64,000 bases of DNA from Haemophilus influenzae (GCF_019703545.1 NZ_AP018771.1:1798001-1862000), one strand, 5' to 3'. Counted from the first letter of the stretch, positions 52,183-61,567 are shown. Made by a program: numbers and translations. Notes: generated by a model from the sequence alone, not told the origin.

Positions 52183-52524
52183 TTAAGCTTTCTGTACGCT
52201 ATATGCTTCTAATGCACGTAAAGAATAAGTATAAGCTGCACCTGCATTTAATGCGATAGCTGTTGCTAATGCAGCAGCAACTTCAGCTTCGCTTGCACCA
52301 GCTTTTACCGCTTCTTCTGCGTGTACGCTAATACAGCTTTCACAACGCGTTGTTACAGCAACGGCTAATGCGATAAGTTCACGAGTTTTAGCGTCAAGCA
52401 CATTGCCCTCTGCTGCTGCCGCGCCTAATGCTTGGTAAGCTTGTAACATTTTAGGGTGTTGTTTACCCAATTCACCAAATGATTTTTTAACGTGAGATGT
52501 GTGTTCTTTCCAATCTGTAAACAT
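52183..52524 (-). CDS. AhpD-like/carboxymuconolactone decarboxylase family protein
   Basis: The 113-residue protein has the AhpD-fold signature ELIALAVAVTTRCESCISVH, with the CXXC pair and following His near residue 60, usual for small peroxidase-type thiol proteins. It is probably a cytoplasmic disulfide-active reductase or peroxidase; the substrate is unknown. It is transcribed away from the AraC regulator gene, with a 111-bp region between them, so it may be that regulator's target. Confidence 0.82.
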   Translation of the reverse strand: MFTDWKEHTSHVKKSFGELGKQHPKMLQAYQALGAAAAEGNVLDAKTRELIALAVAVTTRCESCISVHAEEAVKAGASEAEVAAALATAIALNAGAAYTYSLRALEAYSVQKA

Positions 52525-52635
52525 AATGTTCTCCTAAATATATTGAATTAATAACCAACTGGTGTGGCAAATTATAGGCGGATTAGATTATGATACTTGC
52601 TTATTTATCTCAATTTTTATCGCTAACATCTCATT

Positions 52636-53532
52636 ATGGACTATTTAGATAAACTTACCCATTTAGCACAAGTGCGTGGAGAAATTAATATTCGCTGTGA
52701 ATTTCAAGGCGAATGGCAAATATCTCATCAAGAAAAGGATGCAGGAAAAGGCATATTCCATCTTATTGAACAAGGCGAGTGCTGGCTTACACTAAATGAA
52801 AAACAATTTCATTTAAAAGAGGGGGATGTTTTTTTTCTTCCTCAAAATCAACCGCACTCTATGCATTATTCAGCAAATAAAAGAGCGGATATTCCTACAA
52901 AAAAAAGTCATCAAGGATTATTTGAGTTACATCAGATTGGACGAGGTACACCAGATTTAAAAATGTTCTGCGGTAATTTTTATTATCAACAAGATGCGCT
53001 TCTTACAGCATCAATGCCTGAATATTTACATATAAATTTATGCGACACGCCAATTCATCCTTTAGTACAGCTTTTTTTACAAGAAGCGCAAAAAAATGAT
53101 GCGGGTACGAAATCCGTCGTTGATGCACTTTCAAATGTACTTTTAATTTATATTTTACGCCACGCTATTCAACAAAATTTAATTGAACAAGGCATCTTAT
53201 TTGCCTTGCAAGATAAGCGATTAAATACTGCACTGATCGCAATATTACAACAACCTCAAAATAATTGGCATATTGAACAATTAGCTGAACTTGCAACAAT
53301 GTCTCGTGCAAACTTTATTCGTATCTTTCAACAACATATTGGTATGTCGCCAGGACGTTTTCTCACGAAAGTGCGGTTACAATCTGCGGCGTTTTTATTA
53401 AAACAATCACAACAATCTGTGCTTGCCATTGCTTTAGAAGTGGGGTATCAATCAGAAGCGCATTTTTGTAAAGTTTTTAAAAATTACTACCAACTTTCTC
53501 CAAGCCAATACAGAAAATCTGTCAGCCTATAA
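52636..53532 (+). CDS. AraC-family regulator with N-terminal cupin
   Basis: The 298-residue protein has an N-terminal cupin sensor (LTLNEKQFHLKEGDVFFLPQ, then QPHSMHYS) and a C-terminal AraC DNA-binding domain (WHIEQLAELATMSRANFIRI, then IALEVGYQSEAHFCKVF and LSPSQYR). It resembles the cupin_6 regulators often found beside genes for AhpD-like proteins or oxidoreductases. The ligand is unknown. The two neighbours, the AhpD-like gene (divergent) and the ABC exporter (same strand), are the likely targets. Confidence 0.85.
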   Translation: MDYLDKLTHLAQVRGEINIRCEFQGEWQISHQEKDAGKGIFHLIEQGECWLTLNEKQFHLKEGDVFFLPQNQPHSMHYSANKRADIPTKKSHQGLFELHQIGRGTPDLKMFCGNFYYQQDALLTASMPEYLHINLCDTPIHPLVQLFLQEAQKNDAGTKSVVDALSNVLLIYILRHAIQQNLIEQGILFALQDKRLNTALIAILQQPQNNWHIEQLAELATMSRANFIRIFQQHIGMSPGRFLTKVRLQSAAFLLKQSQQSVLAIALEVGYQSEAHFCKVFKNYYQLSPSQYRKSVSL

Positions 53533-53550
53533 ATTGATTTGTTTTTGTGC

Positions 53551-53556
53551 TATAAT
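53551..53556 (+). promoter_or_regulatory. -10-like TATAAT before the ABC exporter gene
   Basis: A perfect TATAAT lies 55 bp before the exporter start codon and just ahead of the hairpin at 53570. No good -35 is seen. Confidence 0.35.
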
Positions 53557-53569
53557 AATATGCACTTCT

Positions 53570-53598
53570 AAAAGGCAACCTGCGTTGCCTTTTCTTTT
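53570..53598 (+). terminator. Terminator hairpin in front of the ABC exporter gene
   Basis: A perfect 10-bp stem, AAAAGGCAAC (53570-53579) with GTTGCCTTTT (53584-53593), a 4-nt loop and CTTTTT. It closes the AraC-type gene and also lies in the leader of the exporter gene. Confidence 0.85.
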
Positions 53599-53610
53599 TA
53601 AGGAAAAGAT

Positions 53611-55455
53611 ATGTTTAACAAAATTTTTTCGTGGTTTGAAAATCGTTTAAATCCCTATCCAGAAAGCAATCCAACAACACCTAAAAAAGGTTTGTTCCGT
53701 TTTATTTGGTCTAGTATTACAGGAATGAAAGGCTGGATTTTTTTGCTCGCAATTTTAACCGTAGGTACAGGTGTAATGGAAGCTGTATTATTCCAATTTA
53801 TGGGAACGCTTGTAGATTGGTTAGGCACATTTACACCTGAAAGATTATGGCAAGAAAAAAGTCATTTATTAATTGGAATGGCTGCTCTATTACTTATTAG
53901 TATTGTGTGGGGATTTTTAGCTTCGGCCGTGCATTTACAAACCTTACAAGGCGTATTTCCAATGCGATTACGTTGGAATTTCCATCGTTTAATGCTTGGA
54001 CAAAGTTTAAGTTTTTATCAAGACGAATTTGCAGGTAGAGTATCCGCAAAAGTAATGCAAACCGCCCTTGCAGTACGTGACACAGTACTTACACTTGCAG
54101 ATATGTTCGTTTATGTATTGGTATATTTTATTACCTCTGGCGTAGTGCTAGTGGCATTAGATTCTTGGTTCTTATTACCATTTATTACTTGGATTATACT
54201 CTTCGGTTTGATCCTACGAACCCTAATTCCTAAACTATCAAAAACCGCACAACGACAAGCTGATGCTCGTTCTTTAATGACAGGACGCATTACAGATGCT
54301 TATTCTAATATTGCTACAGTAAAATTATTTTCTCACGGCTCACGCGAAGCTACTTATGCCAAGCGTTCTATGCAAGATTTTATGGTAACAGTACACGCCC
54401 AAATGCGCTTAGCAACATCACTAGATACACTCACTTACGCTACAAATATTCTACTTACGTTAAGTACTGCAATACTTGGTATTATTTTATGGAAAAATGG
54501 TCAAGTTGGCGTGGGTGCAATAGCAACGGCAACGGCAATGGCATTACGCGCAAATGGGCTTTCTCGCTGGATTATGTGGGAATCTGCCCGTTTGTTTGAG
54601 AATATCGGAACCGTAAACGACGGAATGAATACTTTAACCAAACCTCACACCATTGTGGATAAACCACAAGCGTCACCGTTACAAGTGAAACAAGGGGAAA
54701 TTAAGTTTAACGATATTACCTTTGCTTACGATCCGACAAAACCATTACTCAATCATTTCAATCTCACTATCAAACCAGGGGAAAAGGTTGGGTTAATCGG
54801 TCGTTCTGGTGCAGGAAAATCTACGATTGTGAACTTATTGCTTCGCTTTTATGAAGCACAACAAGGCGAAATTACCATTGATGGACAAAATGTACTCAAT
54901 GTGCAACAAGAAAGCTTACGTCGCCAAATCGGTTTAGTCACTCAAGACACTTCGTTGCTACATCGTTCTGTACGTGACAATATTATTTATGGTCGCCCAA
55001 ATGCTACTGATGAAGAAATGGTTTTAGCTGCTGAACGAGCGGAAGCCGCTGATTTCATCCCATTTCTCAGTGATTCTCAAGGTAGAAAAGGCTATGATGC
55101 CCATGTGGGAGAACGCGGGGTAAAACTTTCTGGTGGTCAGCGTCAGAGAATTGCCATTGCTCGTGTAATGTTAAAAGACGCACCAATTCTATTGTTAGAT
55201 GAAGCCACAAGTGCATTGGATTCAGAAGTGGAAGTGGCAATACAAGAAAGTCTCGATAAGATGATGGAAAATAAAACTGTGATTGCCATTGCCCATCGTT
55301 TATCCACCATCGCAGCGATGGATCGCCTGATTGTGCTTGATAAAGGACAAATTGTCGAACAAGGTACGCACGCCGAATTACTAGAGCTCAATGGTCTGTA
55401 CGCTAAACTTTGGAATCATCAAAGTGGCGGATTTTTAAGCGAAAGTGCTGAATAA
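53611..55455 (+). CDS. ABC exporter, fused membrane-ATPase half-transporter
   Basis: The 614-residue protein has a six-helix ABC type 1 membrane domain (about 35-310) followed by an ATPase domain with Walker A GRSGAGKST (near 400), signature LSGGQRQR, Walker B ILLLDEATSALD and the switch AHRLST. This is the MsbA/multidrug exporter layout and would act as a dimer. An extended N-terminus (MFNKIFSWFENRLNPY) is typical of the Haemophilus/Pasteurella members. The substrate is unknown. RBS AAGGAAA precedes the ATG. Confidence 0.9.
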   Translation: MFNKIFSWFENRLNPYPESNPTTPKKGLFRFIWSSITGMKGWIFLLAILTVGTGVMEAVLFQFMGTLVDWLGTFTPERLWQEKSHLLIGMAALLLISIVWGFLASAVHLQTLQGVFPMRLRWNFHRLMLGQSLSFYQDEFAGRVSAKVMQTALAVRDTVLTLADMFVYVLVYFITSGVVLVALDSWFLLPFITWIILFGLILRTLIPKLSKTAQRQADARSLMTGRITDAYSNIATVKLFSHGSREATYAKRSMQDFMVTVHAQMRLATSLDTLTYATNILLTLSTAILGIILWKNGQVGVGAIATATAMALRANGLSRWIMWESARLFENIGTVNDGMNTLTKPHTIVDKPQASPLQVKQGEIKFNDITFAYDPTKPLLNHFNLTIKPGEKVGLIGRSGAGKSTIVNLLLRFYEAQQGEITIDGQNVLNVQQESLRRQIGLVTQDTSLLHRSVRDNIIYGRPNATDEEMVLAAERAEAADFIPFLSDSQGRKGYDAHVGERGVKLSGGQRQRIAIARVMLKDAPILLLDEATSALDSEVEVAIQESLDKMMENKTVIAIAHRLSTIAAMDRLIVLDKGQIVEQGTHAELLELNGLYAKLWNHQSGGFLSESAE

Positions 55456-55531
55456 TATTGCGTTTATCATATTTAATTAATTGTACTGTAATCAAACTAA
55501 TTAAAAAATTAGTCTAATTTAATAGCTAAAG

Positions 55532-55563
55532 AAAAGTGCGGTGAATTTTTACCGCACTTTTTT
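55532..55563. terminator. Bidirectional inverted uptake-signal terminator
   Basis: AAAAGTGCGGT (55532-55542) and ACCGCACTTTT (55551-55561) form a perfect 11-bp stem with an 8-nt loop and T/A runs, between two converging genes. Confidence 0.9.
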
Positions 55564-55579
55564 GCTAGATATTTAGCGT

Positions 55580-55858
55580 TTAATTCACGACTTCAGCAGT
55601 ATATTTCAGCTTGTGAATTGCATCGAATAATTGTTGGTTTGTGACTTTTGGATCTTCCACAACCGTCACTAAACCATCTTTAATAGATGCTTTTGTTGAA
55701 ATAACGCCATTGATATTACGCAGTTCTTTATTGACTAAGTAAGCACAAAGCTGGCAATTCATTTCCTTTACTTTTAGCACAATTTGTTTGGTTTCATTCG
55801 CATGAGCGAAAGAAATTGCAAACAGCGAAAGCAAAAGTGCGGTACATAATTTCTTCAT
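55580..55858 (-). CDS. Periplasmic heavy-metal-associated (MerP-like) protein
   Basis: The 92-residue protein has a cleavable signal (ALLLSLFAISFAHA, then NETKQ) and one HMA domain with the metal motif MNCQLC (MXCXXC) near residue 34. It resembles periplasmic MerP and copper-chaperone domains. It is the last gene of a three-gene minus-strand operon behind a MerT-like and a transglutaminase-like gene. No merA or merR is present, so mercury resistance is not indicated. Binding of a thiophilic metal in the periplasm is inferred. Confidence 0.85.
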   Translation of the reverse strand: MKKLCTALLLSLFAISFAHANETKQIVLKVKEMNCQLCAYLVNKELRNINGVISTKASIKDGLVTVVEDPKVTNQQLFDAIHKLKYTAEVVN

Positions 55859-55866
55859 TTTTATTC

Positions 55867-56229
55867 CTAATTAGCTAATTCTAAAATCCAAGGTAAAATT
55901 GTTGGATAGGTTAAGAAAAAAATCATCACGATAAATACAATCCAATATAAAACGATAAGTTTTTTACGGGAAATATATTTGCTACAAATGATTTTTTTGG
56001 AAAACATCAACAGCCAAAATCCATAGGCAAAGGCACATAATGAAATGATAAGCATAGGAATGCGCAAATAATCATATTCGCCTAAGCCAATCAACCAAGT
56101 GGACGACACACCAAATACTAAATAAATTAATGGTGCGATGCAGCACAAGGTTGATGCCACCGCAGCACTTAGTGCGGTGGCTATGGCAGCCCAAAAGGAT
56201 TTATTAGAGTTTTTTAGAGACGTAGTCAT
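55867..56229 (-). CDS. MerT-like inner-membrane metal transport protein
   Basis: Started at the ATG at 56229 ([12 protein letters not shown]) it has 120 residues and three or four membrane helices. The first helix has [18 protein letters not shown], matching the Cys-Cys pair of MerT helix I that takes metal from MerP. The second cysteine pair of classical MerT is missing; only one Cys (IICSKY) remains in that loop. The frame also opens at a TTG (56250) inside the upstream gene. It overlaps that gene's 3' end by 26 bp and precedes the MerP-like gene by 8 bp. Confidence 0.82.
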   Translation of the reverse strand: MTTSLKNSNKSFWAAIATALSAAVASTLCCIAPLIYLVFGVSSTWLIGLGEYDYLRIPMLIISLCAFAYGFWLLMFSKKIICSKYISRKKLIVLYWIVFIVMIFFLTYPTILPWILELAN

Positions 56230-57313
56230 ATTTAAATTCTTTTGGGTCAAAGGAATTTAACGGATCTCCACCTACTTCTGCATATGGATAGCCGAAGTTA
56301 TTGATTGGAGCCAGTTCTGGTTGTGGATATAAATCGAAGTCACGGGCATGATTAAATCCCACCCAGTTTGCTTCCCAGTTACCAAACAAATATTTTGCTA
56401 CGGCTTGTGTATCTTTATCTTCAACAGATTTTTTCTCTGCTAAACGCATTTTGGCAACGTCTGCGGAATCAACTGGTACCCATCCAAATCCTGCAAGGTA
56501 GAATTCAGCGCGGCAGTGCTGACCGCCACTTACGTTTGCGATGCCTTGTTCATTTGCACTACCGAAGGCACCTTTTGAATATTTGCCCATTTTCTCTGCC
56601 GCACCTAAGCGAATACCAAAAATTTCACGAGCAGGGATGCCTGCAGCACGAGCAAGTGCCACAAATACAGAGTTAATATCGGTACATTTACCTTTTAACA
56701 CGCCAGTGGTAAGAATTTTTTCTACATCGCCGTCGCCACAACCTAATACAGAATTATCACGTTCCATATTTTTTACGATCCAACGGTGAATAAGTTCTGC
56801 TTTTTTCAATGGATTAGTTTCTTTACCTACGATTTTGTCAGCAAATTCTTTCACAATGCCATCAGTTTTAATATGTGGAGTAGCTTTTAAGTATTCTTGT
56901 ACATCCACGGAATACTGAATATCTTTTGGCGGAGTATAATTCTCTAAAGCACCTTTCACCATCGGTTCACGGTCTTTTGTTTCAATGACCATCGTGACTT
57001 TTAAATCACGTTTTTGTGCATCTTTATCCCAAGTGGCAAATAAGGTTTTCGCTCCGTATTTATTGTTTTCTGTTACATAGGCATTCATGTAATTACCTTC
57101 AAAGTGAATCGATTTCACTTGTTGGTATTCCCCATTAAATGGTAATGGAACCCATAAATTGGTTTGTCCTTGCGAGCCTTTTGGCACAACTAAATCATAG
57201 GTTTGCGTGAATTCGTAAAGATGGGCGTCTGTATTGTAGTTTGGAATATTAGTGTTTGCATGAGCTAACGAGCCACATGCAGAAAGCACCGCAACTGCGA
57301 TAAGTTTCTTCAT
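56204..57313 (-). CDS. Secreted transglutaminase-like (cysteine protease fold) protein
   Basis: The 369-residue protein starts with a signal sequence ([19 protein letters not shown]; the Cys could alternatively make it a lipoprotein). It contains a transglutaminase-core domain with the catalytic triad Cys in [12 protein letters not shown] (near 211), His in [10 protein letters not shown] and Asp in [10 protein letters not shown]. The N-terminal 130 residues form a beta-rich domain seen in relatives. Such domains act as proteases, amidases or cross-linkers. It heads an operon with MerT-like and MerP-like genes, suggesting maturation or binding of a metal ligand or thiol peptide. Substrate unknown. 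Confidence 0.82.
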   Translation of the reverse strand: MKKLIAVAVLSACGSLAHANTNIPNYNTDAHLYEFTQTYDLVVPKGSQGQTNLWVPLPFNGEYQQVKSIHFEGNYMNAYVTENNKYGAKTLFATWDKDAQKRDLKVTMVIETKDREPMVKGALENYTPPKDIQYSVDVQEYLKATPHIKTDGIVKEFADKIVGKETNPLKKAELIHRWIVKNMERDNSVLGCGDGDVEKILTTGVLKGKCTDINSVFVALARAAGIPAREIFGIRLGAAEKMGKYSKGAFGSANEQGIANVSGGQHCRAEFYLAGFGWVPVDSADVAKMRLAEKKSVEDKDTQAVAKYLFGNWEANWVGFNHARDFDLYPQPELAPINNFGYPYAEVGGDPLNSFDPKEFKYDYVSKKL

Positions 57314-57461
57314 GAAGAGATCCTCTAGTTAATAATAGTTAAACTTAACATATTAGATAAACTAATACGCCACTATGCTAACGGGTTTTTAAATCCATAG
57401 TCAATTTGTTATTCCAAAATTTATTAAAACATCAATCTACTAAAATACCCTATAAATAATA

Positions 57462-57477
57462 TACCTATTAATGATTA
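57462..57477. promoter_or_regulatory. NarP-type 7-2-7 site upstream of dmsA
   Basis: TACCTAT-TA-ATGATTA matches TACYYMT-NN-AKRRGTA with one mismatch. Its centre is 16 bp upstream of the FNR box centre. Confidence 0.5.
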
Positions 57478-57478
57478 A

Positions 57479-57519
57479 TTGATTTGGCTCAAGTAAAACT
57501 TCTATACAAAGATTATAAT
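57479..57519 (+). promoter_or_regulatory. dmsA: FNR-dependent dms promoter
   Basis: The FNR box TTGATTTGGCTCAA (57479-57492) and -10 TATAAT (57514-57519) are spaced so that the box would be centred at about -41.5 from a start near 57526, the class II FNR activation geometry. The leader to the ATG is about 40 nt. Confidence 0.75.
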
Positions 57520-57566
57520 TAACTCGTTTTAGTTATTTTTCAATCTGACTGTGGGGGAACGATATA

Positions 57567-59987
57567 ATGAGTAACTTTAATCAAATAAGTCGCCGAGATT
57601 TTGTCAAGGCGTCATCTGCGGGAGCTGCACTGGCAGTTTCAAATCTTACTTTACCTTTCAATGTAATGGCTAAAGAGACACAACGCCTCAATGAAAATAA
57701 TCAAGAACGTATTGTTTGGAGTGCTTGTACAGTAAACTGTGGTAGCCGTTGTCCATTACGAATGCACGTAAAAGATAACCGAATCACTTATGTGGAAACC
57801 GATAATACGGGGACAGAAACATATAATCTTGATCATCAGGTTCGTGCTTGTCTACGTGGACGTTCTATGCGTCGTCGAGTATATAACCCAGACCGTTTAA
57901 AATATCCAATGAAACGTATAGGTAAACGCGGAGAAGGCAAATTCAAACGAATCAGTTGGGATGAGGCTTTAACTGAAATTGCAGACGCATTGAAACGCAA
58001 TATCAAAAAATATGGCAATGAATCAATTTATTTAAACTATGGTACGGGAACACTCGGTGGCACAATGGCTAAATCTTGGCCACCTGCATCCACTATGATC
58101 GCTCGTTTTATGAATTGTATTGGTGGATATTTAAACCATTATGGTGATTACAGCACCGCACAAATTGCTGTCGGTTTAGATTATACCTATGGTGGTGGTT
58201 GGGCATTGGGAAATGGAATGGCTGACATTGAAAACACCAAATTAATAGTGTTATTCGGTAATAATCCTGCAGAAACTCGTATGAGTGGAGGTGGTTTAAC
58301 TTATTGTATTGAACAAGCCAAAGCTCGTTCCAATGCCAAAATGATTATTATCGATCCTCGTTATAATGATACTGGTGCAGGGCGTGAAGATGAGTGGATC
58401 CCAATTCGTCCAGGCACTGATGCAGCCCTCGTTTCTGCCCTTGCTTATGTAATGATTCAAGAAAATCTCGTGGATCAACCTTTCTTAGATAAATATTGTG
58501 TTGGTTATGATGAAAAAACATTACCTGCGGATGCCCCTAAAAATGGTCATTATAAAGCCTATATTTTAGGTTATGGTGATGATGGTATCGCTAAAACCCC
58601 TGAATGGGCGGCTAAAATCACTGGTATTCCAGCGGAGAGAATTATTAAACTCGCACGTGAAATTGGCAGTACAAAACCCGCCTTTATTTCCCAAGGTTGG
58701 GGGCCTCAACGTCGTAGTAATGGAGAATTAATCTCTCGTGCCATTGCAATGTTACCAATCTTAACGGGTAATGTTGGAATTCACGGTGGTAACACTGGTG
58801 CTCGTGAAAGTGCGTACAGCATTCCATTTGTGCGGATGCCAACGCTGAAAAATCCCGTGAAAGCAAGCATTCCAATGTTTTTATGGACAGATGCAATTAT
58901 TCGCGGCACAGAAATGACCGCACTTACAGATGGTATTCGTGGTGTTGATAAATTATCTTCCCCCATTAAAGTAATTTGGAATTACGCAAGTAACTGTTTG
59001 ATTAATCAGCATGCACAAATCAATCGTACCCACGATATTTTACAAGATGATACCCAATGTGAAATGATCATTACTATTGATAATCATATGACATCTACTG
59101 CCAAATACAGTGATATTTTATTACCAGATTGTACAACTTCAGAACAAATGGATTTCGCTTTAGATGCCTTTGTATCCAATATGGCCTATGTCATTTTTGC
59201 AGATCAAGTGATCAAACCATCTTTTGAATGCAGACCTATTTACGATATGTTGAGTGATTTAGCTGAGAAAATGGGCGTAAAAGAAAAATTTACTGAAGGA
59301 AGAACACAAGAGGAATGGTTACGCCATATTTATGAGCAATCTCGAGAAAAATTACCTGAATTACCTACTTTTGAAGAATTTAGACAACAAGGTATTTTTA
59401 AAAAGGTTGATCCTAATGGCTTTAAAGTTGCATACAAAGATTTCCGTGATAATCCAGAAGCCCATCCACTTAAAACGCCATCTGGCAAAATTGAAATTTA
59501 TTCTTCTCGTCTAGCTGAAATAGCAAAAACTTGGAAATTAGCAGAAGATGAAGTAATTCATCCTTTACCAATTCACGCCCAAAGTTTTGAGCATTACGGT
59601 GATCCATTAATGGAAAAATATCCGTTACAACTAAGTGGTTTTCACTACAAAGCAAGAACCCATTCAACTTATGGCAATGTGGATGTATTAAAAGCAGCTA
59701 ATCCACAAGAAGTTTGGATGAATCCTATTGATGCAGAACCTCGTAATATTAAAAATGGCGATATGATTCGTATCTTTAATGATCGAGGCGAAGTACGTAT
59801 TAATGTAAAAATTACCCCCCGTATTATTCCAGGGGTTGTGGCATTAAGCGAGGGGGCTTGGTATGCACCAGATAAAGATCGTATCGATCATTCAGGTTGC
59901 ATTAATGTACTTACGACACAACGCCCATCACCGCTTGCGAAAGGTAATCCGCAACATTCTAATTTAGTTCAAGTGGAACGTTTGTAG
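57567..59987 (+). CDS. dmsA: DmsA, molybdopterin catalytic subunit of DMSO reductase
   Basis: DmsA reduces dimethyl sulfoxide and related S/N-oxides during anaerobic respiration. The 806-residue protein has a twin-arginine signal (ISRRDFVKASSAGAALAVSN), the N-terminal iron-sulfur cysteines (SACTVNCGSRCP, then a fourth Cys in RACLRGR) and the molybdopterin-guanine dinucleotide domains through to the C-terminal NLVQVERL. Length is close to the E. coli protein (814). First gene of dmsABC. Confidence 0.96.
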   Translation: MSNFNQISRRDFVKASSAGAALAVSNLTLPFNVMAKETQRLNENNQERIVWSACTVNCGSRCPLRMHVKDNRITYVETDNTGTETYNLDHQVRACLRGRSMRRRVYNPDRLKYPMKRIGKRGEGKFKRISWDEALTEIADALKRNIKKYGNESIYLNYGTGTLGGTMAKSWPPASTMIARFMNCIGGYLNHYGDYSTAQIAVGLDYTYGGGWALGNGMADIENTKLIVLFGNNPAETRMSGGGLTYCIEQAKARSNAKMIIIDPRYNDTGAGREDEWIPIRPGTDAALVSALAYVMIQENLVDQPFLDKYCVGYDEKTLPADAPKNGHYKAYILGYGDDGIAKTPEWAAKITGIPAERIIKLAREIGSTKPAFISQGWGPQRRSNGELISRAIAMLPILTGNVGIHGGNTGARESAYSIPFVRMPTLKNPVKASIPMFLWTDAIIRGTEMTALTDGIRGVDKLSSPIKVIWNYASNCLINQHAQINRTHDILQDDTQCEMIITIDNHMTSTAKYSDILLPDCTTSEQMDFALDAFVSNMAYVIFADQVIKPSFECRPIYDMLSDLAEKMGVKEKFTEGRTQEEWLRHIYEQSREKLPELPTFEEFRQQGIFKKVDPNGFKVAYKDFRDNPEAHPLKTPSGKIEIYSSRLAEIAKTWKLAEDEVIHPLPIHAQSFEHYGDPLMEKYPLQLSGFHYKARTHSTYGNVDVLKAANPQEVWMNPIDAEPRNIKNGDMIRIFNDRGEVRINVKITPRIIPGVVALSEGAWYAPDKDRIDHSGCINVLTTQRPSPLAKGNPQHSNLVQVERL

Positions 59988-59997
59988 GGGGATAATT

Positions 59998-60615
59998 ATG
60001 GAACAATATGGTTTTTATTTTGATTCTGAACGCTGCACAGGCTGTAAAACTTGTGAATTAGCCTGTAAGGATTACAAAGATCTTGGCACAGAAGTCAATT
60101 TTCGTCGTATTTATGAATATACAGGTGGTCAGTGGAATCAACAAGCAGATGGATGCTGGCATCAAAATATATTTGCTTATTATATGTCTATTTCTTGTAA
60201 TCATTGTGCAGATCCTGCTTGTACAAAAGTTTGCCCAACTGGTGCAATGCACAAAAATGCAGATGGTTTCGTGATCGTCAATGAAGAAATCTGTATCGGT
60301 TGTCGTTATTGCCATATGGCATGTCCTTATGATGCACCGCAATATGATGCACAAAAAGGTCATATGACAAAATGTGATGGATGTTATTCTCGTATAAAAT
60401 CAGGTCAAAAACCGATTTGTGTTGATGCCTGCCCACTACGCGCATTGGATTTCGCTCCTATTGATGAACTTCGAGCAAAATACGGCACTCAAGCCTCCAT
60501 CGCACCACTACCACCGGCTGATATCACTCAACCAAATTTAGTGGTAAAACCCAATAAATACGCTCGTTTAAGTGGCGATACAAGTGGGTTCTTAGGAAAC
60601 CCAAGAGAGGTGTAA
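59998..60615 (+). CDS. dmsB: DmsB, iron-sulfur subunit of DMSO reductase
   Basis: The 205-residue protein has four [4Fe-4S] clusters starting CTGCKTCELACKDYKDLG, then CNHCADPACTKVCPTGAM, CIGCRYCHMACPYDAP and CDGCYSRI. It has no signal and travels with DmsA through the Tat system. It moves electrons from the quinol site in DmsC to DmsA. It begins 10 bp after dmsA, with GGGGGATA as ribosome-binding site. Confidence 0.96.
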   Translation: MEQYGFYFDSERCTGCKTCELACKDYKDLGTEVNFRRIYEYTGGQWNQQADGCWHQNIFAYYMSISCNHCADPACTKVCPTGAMHKNADGFVIVNEEICIGCRYCHMACPYDAPQYDAQKGHMTKCDGCYSRIKSGQKPICVDACPLRALDFAPIDELRAKYGTQASIAPLPPADITQPNLVVKPNKYARLSGDTSGFLGNPREV

Positions 60616-60616
60616 G

Positions 60617-61456
60617 ATGAATACAGGATTATATGAACTGCCATTAGTATTTTTTACAGTTTTGGCACAAAGTGCGGTCGGTGCTTGGCTTGTTTTCACA
60701 TTTGTACTATTAAATGAGAAAAATACAAAAAGTCGCACTTATATTCATAAAGTAATGTTTGTGATTTTGGCTTTGCTAGGTATTGGATTTATTGCTTCTA
60801 TTATGCATCTTGGCTTACCTATACGTGCATTTAATTCACTTAATCGAGTCGGCTCATCAATGATGAGTAATGAAATTGCCGCTGGTGCAATATTTTTCAC
60901 ATTAGCAGGTTTCTACTGGCTGATTGCAATTTTAGGTAAAATGCCAGTTTCACTTGGAAATGTATGGCGAATTGTGACCGCCCTTATCGGCATACTATTT
61001 ATGTATGTAATGAATCAGGTTTACCATATTACAAGCATACCAACTTGGAATAATGCATTAACCTCCTGGTCATTCTACCTTACCGTTGTATTAGGTGGAT
61101 TAACATTGAGCTATGCGTTATTAATCCCTAATAAACAACGTGAATATCAGCTTCAGCATCTGCCAAGTTTATTCGCCATTGGGGTATCATTGGTCGCAAT
61201 AGTAGCCATATATCAAGGCTTCAATTTACACAATATTCACAGTGCTATTCAAAATGCCGCTGACCTCGTACCAAATTATGCCATAATGACCGTAACTCGC
61301 TTATGTTTACTTTCCATTGTAGCTTTCCTCTTATTCCGAGTGAAAAACATAGGACTATTAGGTATTTCCGTTCTATTAACGTTAGTAGCTGAAGGCATCG
61401 GTCGCGTATTATTTTATGGATTACATATGACTTACGGCATGGCGATTGGTGGTTAA
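60617..61456 (+). CDS. dmsC: DmsC, membrane anchor subunit of DMSO reductase
   Basis: The 279-residue protein has eight membrane helices and the DmsC signature (LPLVFFTVLAQSAVGAWLVF near the start; ASIMHLGLPIRAFNSLN). It binds menaquinol and anchors DmsAB to the periplasmic face. It starts two bases after the dmsB stop codon. An uptake signal is inside the gene near 60668. Confidence 0.95.
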   Translation: MNTGLYELPLVFFTVLAQSAVGAWLVFTFVLLNEKNTKSRTYIHKVMFVILALLGIGFIASIMHLGLPIRAFNSLNRVGSSMMSNEIAAGAIFFTLAGFYWLIAILGKMPVSLGNVWRIVTALIGILFMYVMNQVYHITSIPTWNNALTSWSFYLTVVLGGLTLSYALLIPNKQREYQLQHLPSLFAIGVSLVAIVAIYQGFNLHNIHSAIQNAADLVPNYAIMTVTRLCLLSIVAFLLFRVKNIGLLGISVLLTLVAEGIGRVLFYGLHMTYGMAIGG

Positions 61457-61462
61457 ATTATG

Positions 61463-61492
61463 TTGAGGCGTATAGCATACGCCTCAATTTTT
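61463..61492 (+). terminator. Terminator after dmsC
   Basis: A perfect 11-bp stem, TTGAGGCGTAT (61463-61473) with ATACGCCTCAA (61477-61487), a 3-nt loop and TTTTT. It separates dmsABC from the chaperone gene. Confidence 0.92.
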
Positions 61493-61567
61493 AGAAACGT
61501 TAATTAGTAATATTTAACCAACCCTCATATCCCCATTCACTAATGACAAATTGTTTTCGGAGATACT

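Noticed and set aside
55580..56229. Mercury resistance operon
   Set aside because: merA and merR are absent and the MerT-like protein lacks the second cysteine pair, so mercury detoxification is not supported.
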